From NCBI GenBank assembly GCA_958428365.1, contig CAUAFT010000003.1, positions 62,001 to 126,000 of the forward strand: DNA of 64,000 bases, given 5' to 3'. Shown in pieces: positions 51,204-58,898 of this stretch (its first letter is position 1; every line of letters begins with the position of its first letter). The stretch comes from an uncultured Lachnospiraceae bacterium (GTDB lineage: Bacteria; Bacillota; Clostridia; Lachnospirales; Lachnospiraceae). The notes under the pieces were generated by a model. That model saw only the letters and a list, made by a program, of their open reading frames with translations, ran no database searches and was not told the origin of the DNA. A program made the translations under genes and the position numbers.

Positions 51204-51309
51204 TTTCTCGCACAAGATGTAAACGAATAAGTGTGAATAGTTGTTCTAAGAACTTCTTATCTTGAATATCTTCCAACATATTATTTATTATTCTTTTATG
51301 CTCTTCCAC
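51184..51309 (-). CDS. Small helical protein, 41 aa
   Basis: GTG 51309 has GGGGGAG upstream. MEEHKRIINNMLEDIQDKKF, then LEQLFTLIRLHLVRENKNRKD, resembles the 47-residue protein at 26855-26998 (FLGQIYTIINRH). It is convergent with the exonuclease gene. Function unknown. Confidence 0.55.
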   Translation of the reverse strand: MEEHKRIINNMLEDIQDKKFLEQLFTLIRLHLVRENKNRKD

Positions 51310-51404
51310 AACTCAGCTCCCCCTTTCTTGTGGAATATTTTACCACACCAGATCCTGCTTGTCTCGATTTTAGCCAATTTGTCCATAATTATGGACACTT
51401 CCTC

Positions 51405-51462
51405 AATTTTATGCGCACTATGTGTATTTTTTCTTGACTTTTATGCGCATTGTGCGTATAAT
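51405..51462 (+). promoter_or_regulatory. Promoter and operator of hicAB module 2
   Basis: TTGACT (51434-51439), 17 bp, TATAAT (51457-51462). The spacer has the palindrome TATGCGCA-T-TGTGCGTA, and a related copy TATGCGCACTATGTGTA lies just upstream at about 51410-51427. Both are likely HicB operators. Confidence 0.82.
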
Positions 51463-51484
51463 ATAATTGTAAGGAGGTTAGCAC

Positions 51485-51664
51485 ATGAAATTCCGGGAAG
51501 TAGAAAAAATAATCTTAGCCGATGGATGGAGATTCAAGAAAGCAAAAGGCTCTCATTATTCTTACATTCATCCAACCAAACCCGGCAAAGTCACGATTCC
51601 CAATCACCCTGGAGATATTGCCCCACAAATAGTGAAACAAATTTTCAAGCAGGCTGGGCTATAA
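51485..51664 (+). CDS. hicA: HicA-family toxin (module 2)
   Basis: The 59-residue protein starts MKFREVEKIILADGWRFKKA after AAGGAGG. KGSHYSYIHP holds the catalytic His and VTIPNHPGDIAPQIVKQIFK is the family end. It cleaves mRNA unless bound by HicB. Confidence 0.92.
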   Translation: MKFREVEKIILADGWRFKKAKGSHYSYIHPTKPGKVTIPNHPGDIAPQIVKQIFKQAGL

Positions 51665-51698
51665 AAGCCCAGTACTGCCCACAATAAAGGAGGTTCTT

Positions 51699-52100
51699 AT
51701 GCAATTAACTTATCCTGCTTGTTTTTATCCTGATGAAGAGCAAAAAGGCGCTTACGCCGTAGTTGTTCCAGACCTTCCCGGATGCGTCAGCGGCGGTAAT
51801 ACACTGGCAGAAGCTATCCTTATGGGTACAGATGCCGCTTCCGGCTGGGTTCTTGATGAATTAGAGGACGGAAAAGCCGCCCCCGAAGCAAGTCCCATCG
51901 AAAGCATTACCCCAGACCCCGGCGGATTTGTAAGTATGCTGGTTCTGGACATGGACGCTTACGCCGAGAAATACGGAAATAAAGCAGTCCGAAAAAATAT
52001 TACGATTCCTGCATGGCTGAACACTGCTGCCCTGGAGCAAAACATCAATTTCTCCCAGGTATTGCAAGATGCCTTAAAATCTCGTCTCCATCTCGGATAA
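51699..52100 (+). CDS. hicB: HicB-family antitoxin (module 2)
   Basis: The 133-residue protein starts MQLTYPACFYPDEEQKGAYA and contains VVVPDLPGCVSGGNTLAEAI, the classical HicB signature. A C-terminal DNA-binding part follows (VRKNITIPAWLNTAALEQNI). It follows hicA by 34 bp. Confidence 0.93.
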   Translation: MQLTYPACFYPDEEQKGAYAVVVPDLPGCVSGGNTLAEAILMGTDAASGWVLDELEDGKAAPEASPIESITPDPGGFVSMLVLDMDAYAEKYGNKAVRKNITIPAWLNTAALEQNINFSQVLQDALKSRLHLG

Positions 52101-52106
52101 CACGTA

Positions 52107-52134
52107 ATAAGAGGGCGGTAATACCCCCTCTTAT
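52107..52134. terminator. Bidirectional terminator between hicB and HTH gene
   Basis: ATAAGAGGG (52107-52115) and CCCTCTTAT (52126-52134) form the stem between convergent genes. Confidence 0.8.
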
Positions 52135-52328
52135 TTATACTCGTCGTCAAATAGATCCGTGATTTTGCAATCAAGAGCCACGGCAATAGCTTTTAACTGT
52201 CTTAATGTGGGCGACGTTTTCCCTGTCTCTATATTATTTATTGTGCTTTTGCTCAATCCTGTAAGTTGTGCCAAAGCCCTATCCGATAAGTTTTTTTCAC
52301 CCCTCCTCTCCCATACCAGACTTTTCAT
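52131..52328 (-). CDS. Cro-like XRE-family regulator, 65 aa
   Basis: It starts MKSLVWERRGEKNLSDRALA. The helix-turn-helix is AQLTGLSKSTINNIETGKTS, and the end KAIAVALDCKITDLFDDEYK is typical of small XRE regulators. Its target is unknown. It is 230 bp from the PanA-like pair and convergent with hicB. Confidence 0.8.
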   Translation of the reverse strand: MKSLVWERRGEKNLSDRALAQLTGLSKSTINNIETGKTSPTLRQLKAIAVALDCKITDLFDDEYK

Positions 52329-52352
52329 AAGAACACCACACCTCTGGTTATA

Positions 52353-52475
52353 TTGTACTTAGATTTTAAAGAAAGTGCTCTGGAAATATATGGTAATTAT
52401 TTTGATTATTCTTATGATGCATTATTAACCTATATGGAACAGGATGATCTTCATGTTGAGAAAATACTTGTTTAA
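52353..52475 (+). pseudogene. Possible gene remnant, 40 codons
   Basis: A plus-strand frame (YLDFKESALEIYGNYFDYSY ... EQDDLHVEKILV) ends just before a terminator. It has a protein-like composition but no start with a ribosome site. It may be the end of a lost gene. Low confidence. Confidence 0.25.
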
Positions 52476-52484
52476 TAAGCATAA

Positions 52485-52527
52485 AAAACGGAGAAAACCG
52501 AACAAGACCAGTTTTCTCCGTTTTTCG
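52485..52527. terminator. Bidirectional terminator
   Basis: AAAAACGGAGAAAAC and GTTTTCTCCGTTTTT form a 15-bp perfect stem with A and T runs on both sides. It ends the PanA-like operon. Confidence 0.9.
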
Positions 52528-52554
52528 TCTGAAATTTTTCATGTTAATATATCT

Positions 52555-53454
52555 TTACTTAAATGTTATGTATAAGTACACCATTGCTAAAACTAATGCT
52601 GTATCTATAATAAATACATACGGAAACCTAAGCACAATTCTTTTGAAAATAGAAAACAAAACGTTTTTTGCTCGGCTAAGTTTATTTCTACATTCAGCAT
52701 ACTTCTCCGCATCTTCTAATTTTAAAAATTTTTTCTCTTTTTTATTATTTATATTTACTGTATATTCTCCACCTTCTTCCTCCGGTCGTTCAACAAAATA
52801 CCAGTAACTAACATTTCCCGGAACTATACATCCTATATTCTTATCCGTAAATTTTGAAATTGAATATAACAACAGGAAAATGATATTAAATAACACAAAA
52901 CCTATTGCCAGTAAAATGATTAACGGAAGTACTACATCCTTGCGTTTTTCCAGCTCAGTAATATGCTGAACCACCGATGAAACACCTGTAACTCCACCAA
53001 AAAACACAAAAATTATAGCAGAAAATAATCCAACTATGGTCATTATATTAGCATTCAACGAATTAGATATCTCACGCACACGCTCTTCAAAACTACTGGC
53101 TATACTTTGGAATGTATTTATTACTCCCTCCTCAATCTCATTTTTAGCCTCCTCGACAGTTCTATTGTTATTGATGAGCCGTTCTTCTTCCAATGCTATA
53201 TGATCATATAACTTCTCCAATGACAAGACAACCTTTTCAATTTTCAAGTCCCCGGCTACATCTTTAACAATTTTCCTGCTTTCATCATTCTCGTACTTTA
53301 TGAAATCCAACATGGATTCTATATTGTCTAATAAATACTCTATTGCATCTTCGCCATTCTGCATCTTTTTATATACAAACCGAGATATCATATGATACTT
53401 ATGTCTTGTATGCTTACCGTAAAAAAGGGCTATTTTTTCTAAATTATCCTTCAT
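52555..53454 (-). CDS. Membrane protein partner of the PanA-like antitoxin (candidate toxin)
   Basis: The 299-residue protein has a cytoplasmic-looking helical domain of about 135 residues, then two adjacent membrane segments (about 137-162 and 174-200). A soluble loop of about 75 residues follows (SYWYFVERPEEEGGEYTVNI), then a last membrane segment (278-298). I do not recognise the family. It follows the Panacea-domain gene in one operon, and Panacea antitoxins are known to neutralise diverse toxins, including membrane-active ones. The toxin call is by context only. Confidence 0.6.
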   Translation of the reverse strand: MKDNLEKIALFYGKHTRHKYHMISRFVYKKMQNGEDAIEYLLDNIESMLDFIKYENDESRKIVKDVAGDLKIEKVVLSLEKLYDHIALEEERLINNNRTVEEAKNEIEEGVINTFQSIASSFEERVREISNSLNANIMTIVGLFSAIIFVFFGGVTGVSSVVQHITELEKRKDVVLPLIILLAIGFVLFNIIFLLLYSISKFTDKNIGCIVPGNVSYWYFVERPEEEGGEYTVNINNKKEKKFLKLEDAEKYAECRNKLSRAKNVLFSIFKRIVLRFPYVFIIDTALVLAMVYLYITFK

Positions 53455-53528
53455 TTGGTGTTCAAAAAAACTGGTGAAACAAATAATTCTAATATCTCAT
53501 CGGTATCTCTTAGATTATTATTTCTCAT
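53451..53528 (-). CDS. Possible 25-aa coupling peptide
   Basis: ATG 53528 with AGGGACGAG upstream opens MRNNNLRDTDEILELFVSPV, then FLNTK. The stop overlaps the start of the next gene (ATGA). The downstream membrane protein has no good ribosome site of its own, so translational coupling is likely. Confidence 0.45.
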   Translation of the reverse strand: MRNNNLRDTDEILELFVSPVFLNTK

Positions 53529-53539
53529 ATAACTCGTCC

Positions 53540-54043
53540 CTATTGATTATATATTTTTCCTCTCTCTTTATTATAGTAATTTCGTATTGAATCTGCAGTG
53601 ATCTCTTTGTTAATAGCCGTATTCTTCCACGGATCCTCTTCATGCGTTTTTTTCACTAATACAAATGGATTTTTAACATTTGAATATGCATTCACCACAT
53701 TGTTAATGATTGAAATATCGTCCTTATCCAACTCCTTCGCTTTATAACGAACGATCCTGATGGATTTCTCATCAAGTTTCAAGCACTTTGTTGCTTCCTG
53801 CCTATCGTCAATATCGTTTCTTCCATACTTCTTATAATGTTTATAGACACTTTCAACGACTGGACCGTATTCCCATGCGATAATTGGATCATTAAAACAT
53901 TTTCTGTCCTCATCAACTAAAAATGCCGCTTGAATATAATACAGCAACTTTTGCAATTTTAAATTGCTTACTTCATTTCCGGTTTCTATGGAATAATTAA
54001 TGACATATTTTGCTACTTCCAATGCTCCATACATAATATCCAC
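53540..54043 (-). CDS. Panacea (SocA-like, DUF4065) domain protein, PanA-type antitoxin
   Basis: The 167-residue protein has the family's features: ALEVAKYVINYSIETGNEVS, SNLKLQKLLYYIQAAFLV, DPIIAWEYGPVVESVYKHYK and a C-terminal helix. Panacea proteins act as chaperone-like antitoxins (SocA, PanA) paired with varied toxins, often on phages. An AAGGAG site precedes the ATG. A perfect palindrome lies upstream (54100-54123). Confidence 0.85.
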   Translation of the reverse strand: MDIMYGALEVAKYVINYSIETGNEVSNLKLQKLLYYIQAAFLVDEDRKCFNDPIIAWEYGPVVESVYKHYKKYGRNDIDDRQEATKCLKLDEKSIRIVRYKAKELDKDDISIINNVVNAYSNVKNPFVLVKKTHEEDPWKNTAINKEITADSIRNYYNKERGKIYNQ

Positions 54044-54099
54044 TCCTTATGAGGTAAATCCAGTATAACAACTCTACTTCCTCTTTAATATACTATTAT

Positions 54100-54123
54100 G
54101 ATATACTATGAATATAGTATATC
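54100..54123. promoter_or_regulatory. Palindromic operator between panA-like gene and integrase
   Basis: GATATACTAT (54100-54109), GAAT, ATAGTATATC (54114-54123) is a perfect 10-bp inverted repeat in the divergent promoter region. It may serve autoregulation of the PanA-like pair or affect the integrase. Confidence 0.6.
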
Positions 54124-54235
54124 ATAATATTTAAAAAAAGGTGCATATTGAACCGTTTTTTTTACTTTTTATTAAAAATTTTATCTGAAAACCGAATATT
54201 TACATTATGAAAATACATTGAATTGGAGGAATTTT

Positions 54236-55729
54236 ATGGATCATTCAACTCAGGTTCGTACCGGAGCCTTATACATCCGTGTCTCGACTGGAAAACAAGA
54301 AGAGCTTTCTCCCGATGCCCAAAAGAGACTGCTGCTTGAATATGCTTCTAAAAATCAGATCATCGTGCCAAAAGAGCACATTTACATTGAGGGCGGCATA
54401 AGTGGACGCAAGGCGGACAAACGTCCCCAATTCAAAGAAATGATTGCTCAGGCTAAAAGTAAATCCCATCCTTTTGATGTGATCTTGGTATGGAAATTCA
54501 GCCGCTTCGCAAGAAACCAGGAGGAATCCATCGTCTATAAATCCATGTTGCAGCGCGACAATGTGGAAGTCATCTCCATATCCGAACCGCTGGCAGATGG
54601 TCCTTTTGGTACTCTGATCGAGCGTATCATCGAATGGATGGATGAGTATTACTCCATCCGTCTGTCCGGCGAAGTGACCCGCGGTATGACAGAGAACGCG
54701 ATGCGGGGTAACTTCCAGGCGCGCCCGCCGCTTGGCTATCGAAGCCCCGGCTTCCGTCAGACCCCTGTCATCGTCCCTGAAGAGGCGGAGATCATCCGCT
54801 TGATTTTCAATCTCTACACGGAAAAGAAAATGGGAATCTTCGAGATCACACGATATCTCAATGAACACGGTTATCAGACCGGACGCAAAAAGAACTTTCA
54901 GCGCCGCAGTGTCACTTATATTTTGAAGAATCCTACCTACATTGGAAAAACCATATGGAACCAGCGAGATCAGAACCAGAAAATGCGTGATAAGTCCGAA
55001 TGGATCATTGCAGACGGCAAACACGAACCGATCATATCTGTGGAGCAGTTTCAAAAAGCACAGGAGCGCATGGAGAGCACTTATAAGCCGGCTTATCGGA
55101 AACCATCCGCACTATGCCATCATTGGCTCTCTGGACTGCTTAAATGTTCTTCCTGCGGCCGTACATTGATTACTCACAGAACGCCATCAAAGAATCGGTT
55201 CTACATAAACTTTCAATGCTACGGATATCAGAAAGGACTCTGTACGACGAATCAGGCTATTTCTGCGCTCAAAATAGAGCCTGTCGTCTTACAGGGGCTT
55301 CAAGATGCCATGTCTTGCGGGGATATACATTTTGAGATTTTAAATCAGGATCCGATTTCAGAGGATTCCGAGCGTTCCTTTTTGCTAAAACGTCTGGAAG
55401 AAATATCCAAAAAGGAAGCCCGGATAAAGCAAGCCTACCGGGATGGCATTGATACGATTGAAGAGTACAGGGAAAACAAAGAGATCATTTTAAAAGAAAA
55501 GTCAGATATCCAGGAAAAATTGGATTCCTTCCAGGCGCCCATTATAAATCACGAGGACGCCAAGGAGATTATGCTGGATCGGATCAAGAACGTCTATGAG
55601 ATCGTCACGAATCCAGAAGTGGATATGCAGGCTAAGAATAAGGCTATGAAGAGCATTATTGAGAAAATTGTTTTTGACCGCGAGAGCGGATCTATTAAAA
55701 TATATTTCTATCTCTCCAAACACTCGTAA
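54236..55729 (+). CDS. int: Large serine recombinase, phage integrase
   Basis: The 497-residue protein starts MDHSTQVRTGALYIRVSTGK after TTGGAGGA, with the catalytic Ser in YIRVS (residue 17). It has a resolvase domain (about 10-155), a recombinase domain (about 165-270), a zinc ribbon (CSSCGRTL ... CYGYQKGLC, about 300-345) and a coiled coil (about 370-450). It ends 12 bp before the phage arm of attR, the usual place next to attP. It needs a directionality factor for excision, which I could not identify. Confidence 0.95.
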   Translation: MDHSTQVRTGALYIRVSTGKQEELSPDAQKRLLLEYASKNQIIVPKEHIYIEGGISGRKADKRPQFKEMIAQAKSKSHPFDVILVWKFSRFARNQEESIVYKSMLQRDNVEVISISEPLADGPFGTLIERIIEWMDEYYSIRLSGEVTRGMTENAMRGNFQARPPLGYRSPGFRQTPVIVPEEAEIIRLIFNLYTEKKMGIFEITRYLNEHGYQTGRKKNFQRRSVTYILKNPTYIGKTIWNQRDQNQKMRDKSEWIIADGKHEPIISVEQFQKAQERMESTYKPAYRKPSALCHHWLSGLLKCSSCGRTLITHRTPSKNRFYINFQCYGYQKGLCTTNQAISALKIEPVVLQGLQDAMSCGDIHFEILNQDPISEDSERSFLLKRLEEISKKEARIKQAYRDGIDTIEEYRENKEIILKEKSDIQEKLDSFQAPIINHEDAKEIMLDRIKNVYEIVTNPEVDMQAKNKAMKSIIEKIVFDRESGSIKIYFYLSKHS

Positions 55730-55740
55730 ATACTAGCTTT

Positions 55741-55795
55741 CCTTTAGTTTACACTCAAATGACAAAAGGTCATCCAATTCGGGCAAGTGACCCTC
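55741..55795. other. attR, right prophage junction
   Basis: The phage arm CCTTTAGTTTACACTC...GACAAAAGG (55741-55769) meets host DNA (CAATTCGGGCAAGTGA...) at core GTCATCC (55769-55775), the same 7 bp as at 14036-14042. Confidence 0.88.
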
Positions 55796-56655
55796 TCCCC
55801 GTCGCAGTACTGGGTCAGGATCGGCTGTCTCACATTCGGTCTGGATAAATAGTTCACAAACATCTCATCCACGATCTGCGAAATATTGGAGAAAATATTT
55901 CTTCCAAACATCCACTTATGATCGTAGGCGGTGGAGGAAGTAATGGTAAAATCATAGCCCTTGTTCCGATACCACTCCGTATAGACCCTATTCAGCGTAA
56001 AGGACATGATCGCCAATATGTTTGCGCGCAGCGTCGCGTCCGGCCATGTAGCATAGATCTCGCTGGAAGCCACATTTTTAATATAATCACGGTATCTGAC
56101 ATAGTAATTGCGCGCTGTCGAATCCGTCGGCACGCCGTCATGGACGATGACGTACTCTGGAATTACGACCCTGTTAAGTACAATCTCTCCTGTCTCTGCC
56201 ACCGATTTCACTTCCGCCTCCGCGATCTTCGGCGGGTAATCTCCATACAGGGTATGGGCAGGAATCACGATATTCTCCGGTCCCTCTTCGATCTCTTCGA
56301 TGGGCTCCAGATCCACTTCCTGAATCGCCGTTTCATTGGGAAGTACGTCAATTCCCGAAATATTTAAGGGATAATATCCCCTTGCCGTCACCTGAATCGT
56401 ATATTCCGCATAGGGCTGCTGCTGATTTGGCTGCAGGCTGTATTCCAGCGGAGGGGTTGCAAGCTCCACCTGTTCCGTCTGTCCTGACTCATCTGTTTGC
56501 AGCTCCTCGATCTGACTGGTAGGCGCTCCGGTATAATACAACTGGACTCTCGCATCCCGGATGGGTCTGCCGCCCCTTCCTCCGGTTACATTTATCTGGA
56601 GTTTTCCCGTGTCTACGCCTTCCTCCTGCATGGCTTTTATTTTACTGATTGCCAT
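55744..56655 (-). pseudogene. sleC: sleC-like spore cortex-lytic enzyme, N-terminal and catalytic part, cut by prophage
   Basis: From ATG 56655 (GAGG upstream) the frame encodes 303 residues, of which the last 7 (FCHLSVN) come from phage DNA. The N-terminal part (LQINVTGGRGGRPIRDARVQ, LEYSLQPNQQQPYAEYTIQV) is like the pre/pro region of clostridial SleC. The following part (EYVIVHDGV, NYVxY-like YVRYRDYIKNVASSEIYATW, LRANILAIMSFTLNRVYTEW) is SpoIID-like with the likely catalytic Glu in SSEIY. The C-terminal peptidoglycan-binding domain is 41.7 kb away at 13651-14042. Restored length is 423 residues, the usual size of SleC. Confidence 0.88.
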
Positions 56656-56705
56656 AGAAAACCTCGTATTTTTCTTCAAAATATCTTATGCCAAAAAATA
56701 AAAAA

Positions 56706-56752
56706 AGTGCATGTTAAATGCCAGATCTCCCTTCCGGCATTTTCCATGCACT
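56706..56752 (-). terminator. Terminator of ilvE
   Basis: AGTGCATG (56706-56713) and CATGCACT (56745-56752) pair, with an inner ATGCC/GGCAT pair. On the minus strand TTTTTTATTTTTT follows. Confidence 0.85.
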
Positions 56753-56776
56753 CCCATAATTTTTACAGAACGACCG

Positions 56777-57841
56777 CTATTTTACCTCCACGGTCCATCC
56801 GTATTTGTCCTCTAATTTTCCCCACTGGATTCCCGTGAGTGTATCGTACAGCTTCTGCGTCAGCTCACCGATCTTAAAATCATTTACCACTACAACATCG
56901 TCTTTATAACGAAGCTCGCCCACCGGGGATACCACGGCTGCCGTACCGGTTCCGAATACCTCCTCCAAGGCGCCGTCATGTCCTGCCTTCATCAAATCGT
57001 CAATGGAGAGCTTTGTCTCGTTTACCTTATAGCCCCAGTCTTTTAAAATATGAATCATAGAATCTCTGGTAACTCCCGGAAGCACGGTTCCCTCGATCGG
57101 AGCCGTATAGATCTCTCCGTCAATCTTGAACATGATATTCATGGTTCCTACTTCTTCCACATATTTGCGCTGCTCTCCGTCTAACCAGAGCACCTGGGAA
57201 TATCCCATTTTCTCTGCCTTCACCTGTCCTAAAATAGAGCCTGCATAGTTGCCGCCGCATTTTGTGAATCCGGTTCCGCCTTTTACCGCGCGCACCAGCT
57301 CGTCCTCTACCAGAATCTTCACCGGATTAATTCCCTCTGCATAATAAGCGCCTACCGGACAACAGATGATCATGAATTTATACGCCGTTGCCATGTGGAC
57401 TCCAAGCGCATTCTCTGTTGCAAACATAAACGGTCTGATATAAAGGGAGGTCTCCGGCTCAGACGGCACCCATTCCTCTTCCACCTTCACCAAAGCCTTT
57501 ACCGCTTCCACGAACATATCCACCGGAAATTCCGGCATACAAAGTCTTGCGTTGGAATTGATCATTCTCTTTGCGTTCATCTCAGGGCGGAACAACTGAA
57601 TCTTTCCCTCCGCCGTGCGGTATGCCTTCATACCCTCAAAAGTCTCCTGTGCGTAATGCAGGGTCACACAGGACGGATCCAGGGTGATCGGCGCATAGGG
57701 AACGATCCTTGCGTCCTTCCATCCCTCGTCCTTCGTCCAGTCCATCACAAACATATAGTCTGTCATATATTTGCCAAATCCCAGATTTTTCTGATCCGGT
57801 TTTTCTTTTAACTTCTCACATTTCTCAAATCTGATTTCCAT
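56777..57841 (-). CDS. ilvE: Branched-chain amino acid aminotransferase
   Basis: The 354-residue fold-type IV PLP enzyme has the Lys in GTGFTKCGGNYAGS (about 195), EVGTMNIMF (about 238) and GTAAVVSPVGEL (about 315), matching the long bacterial BCAT form. It transfers amino groups between Glu and Leu/Ile/Val. It is transcribed alone. A TTGACA with TAATAAT lies about 60 bp upstream of its start. ilvB/ilvN lie nearby in a separate unit. Confidence 0.93.
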   Translation of the reverse strand: MEIRFEKCEKLKEKPDQKNLGFGKYMTDYMFVMDWTKDEGWKDARIVPYAPITLDPSCVTLHYAQETFEGMKAYRTAEGKIQLFRPEMNAKRMINSNARLCMPEFPVDMFVEAVKALVKVEEEWVPSEPETSLYIRPFMFATENALGVHMATAYKFMIICCPVGAYYAEGINPVKILVEDELVRAVKGGTGFTKCGGNYAGSILGQVKAEKMGYSQVLWLDGEQRKYVEEVGTMNIMFKIDGEIYTAPIEGTVLPGVTRDSMIHILKDWGYKVNETKLSIDDLMKAGHDGALEEVFGTGTAAVVSPVGELRYKDDVVVVNDFKIGELTQKLYDTLTGIQWGKLEDKYGWTVEVK

Positions 57842-58029
57842 AAATAAACCTCCATTTCACGCATTGCTTCTTCCTCTTCTGCTGTCAATTATTATACTTT
57901 TTTTTCATGGTGTCAAGATTATTCCAGAGGCTTATATGGCGTATAACTATTATTTATGGTTGTCCATCGTTCTATGAGTATGATTTATAATTCCCAGTCA
58001 TTTTTCACTATTCTGTGATATATATTTAT

Positions 58030-58192
58030 GGTATAATACCAATAGGTATTATACCTTGCCGCATGGCATCCAAAGCGGAGCGACATGTGCAAAGCACATG
58101 GTATAATACTGACAGGTATTATACCTCGCCGCATGGCATCCAAAGCGGAGCGACATGTGCAAAGCACATGGTATAATACCAATAGATATTAT
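58030..58192. repeat. 70-bp tandem palindromic repeat, about 2.3 copies
   Basis: Two units (58030-58099 and 58100-58169) differ at only a few positions, and a partial third unit ends near 58192. Each starts with the palindrome GGTATAATACC-AATA-GGTATTATACC or a variant, continues GCATGGCATCCAAAGCGGAG, and ends with the hairpin ATGTGC-AAA-GCACAT. A diverged copy is at 63811-63904. The region 57842-58029 holds only the ilvE promoter and AT-rich DNA. Confidence 0.85.
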
Positions 58193-58218
58193 TATTCATT
58201 AGAAAGAGAGGGATCCTT

Positions 58219-58734
58219 ATGCATACATTTCAACCTTATCCACTGGATATGCTCGAAATGAATCCATTTACAAAAGTAGGAAAAGAATGGATGTTAGTCG
58301 CTGCCGGAACCGAAGAAAAATCCAATGCCTTAACTGCAAGCTGGGGCGGATTCGGTGTCCTCTGGGGCAAAAACGTGGCTTTCATCTTTATCCGCAAATC
58401 CAGATATACCAAAGAATTCATTGAACAGAATCATTCTTTTTCCCTGAATTTTTTCAGTGAGAAATATAAAAATGACCTGAAATATTTTGGCGCTGTCTCA
58501 GGAAGGCAGGAGGATAAATTCAAAACCTCCGGTCTGAATCTGAACTTCCATGAAGGAATCCCTTACGTTGATGAAGGAAATCTTGCATTTATCTGCAAAA
58601 AAATGGCGGCTGTTCCAATCACCAAGGATACCTTTGTAGACATGGGAATTGACGAAAAATGGTATTCCAATGCCGACGCAGACAATTACCATACCATGTA
58701 TATCGGTGAGATCACGGAGATCCTTGCCCGCTAA
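58219..58734 (+). CDS. Flavin reductase-like (FMN-binding) protein
   Basis: The 171-residue protein has the split-barrel pattern: NPFTKVGKEWMLVAAGTEEK, NALTASWGGFGVLWGKNVAF, FIRKSRYTKEFIEQNHSFSL. The family binds FMN and often reduces flavin or acts as an uncharacterised oxidoreductase. GAGAGGG precedes the start. The tandem repeat just upstream supplies TATAAT sequences that might act as its -10. Confidence 0.85.
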   Translation: MHTFQPYPLDMLEMNPFTKVGKEWMLVAAGTEEKSNALTASWGGFGVLWGKNVAFIFIRKSRYTKEFIEQNHSFSLNFFSEKYKNDLKYFGAVSGRQEDKFKTSGLNLNFHEGIPYVDEGNLAFICKKMAAVPITKDTFVDMGIDEKWYSNADADNYHTMYIGEITEILAR

Positions 58735-58748
58735 TTCAAAAGTCAATG

Positions 58749-58805
58749 AAAAAAGAGTACCGCAGGATAACTGATTTTCAGTTACGAAGCGATACTCCTT
58801 TTTCG
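58749..58805. terminator. Terminator between flavin reductase and ilvN
   Basis: AAAAGAGTACCGC and GCGATACTCCTTTTT pair, enclosing AACTGA-TTT-TCAGTT. It serves convergent genes. Confidence 0.75.
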
Positions 58806-58898
58806 TTTCACCCATCTTAAATGCGAGCTTCTTCCACCGCTTTAACAACAACTCGCTACTCTACCACATGAATCCGTTTTTTCTCCTCATAAAAATTT

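Larger units (their letters stand above)
14038..55771. mobile_element. Complete-looking siphovirus-type prophage, serine integrase, HK97-type head
   Basis: The element spans the two att cores and carries integrase, repressor, replication, late regulator, terminase, portal, protease, capsid, connector, tail and lysis modules without an obvious gap. Structural genes run on the minus strand; the lysogeny genes and integrase run on the plus strand. It is inserted in frame in a sleC-like host gene. Inducibility is inferred from completeness. Two small broken frames inside (26774-26876, 38261-38758) are not expected to matter for growth. Confidence 0.93.

Noticed and set aside
54269..55054. 261-codon minus-strand frame opposite the integrase
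   Set aside because: The integrase frame has clear domains and a ribosome site; the opposite frame is a mirror of its codon bias.
14096..55729. tRNA genes as phage integration target or cargo
   Set aside because: No cloverleaf or CCA-end pattern was seen at either junction or inside; the target is the sleC-like coding sequence.
57985..58182. Arg/Ala/Cys-rich 65-codon frame on the minus strand
   Set aside because: It is the translation of the 70-bp tandem palindromic repeat; the repeated ALHMSLRFGCHAARYN text comes from the repeat unit.
58030..58192. CRISPR array
   Set aside because: Units of 70 bp are adjacent with no unique spacers, only about 2.3 copies, and no cas genes.
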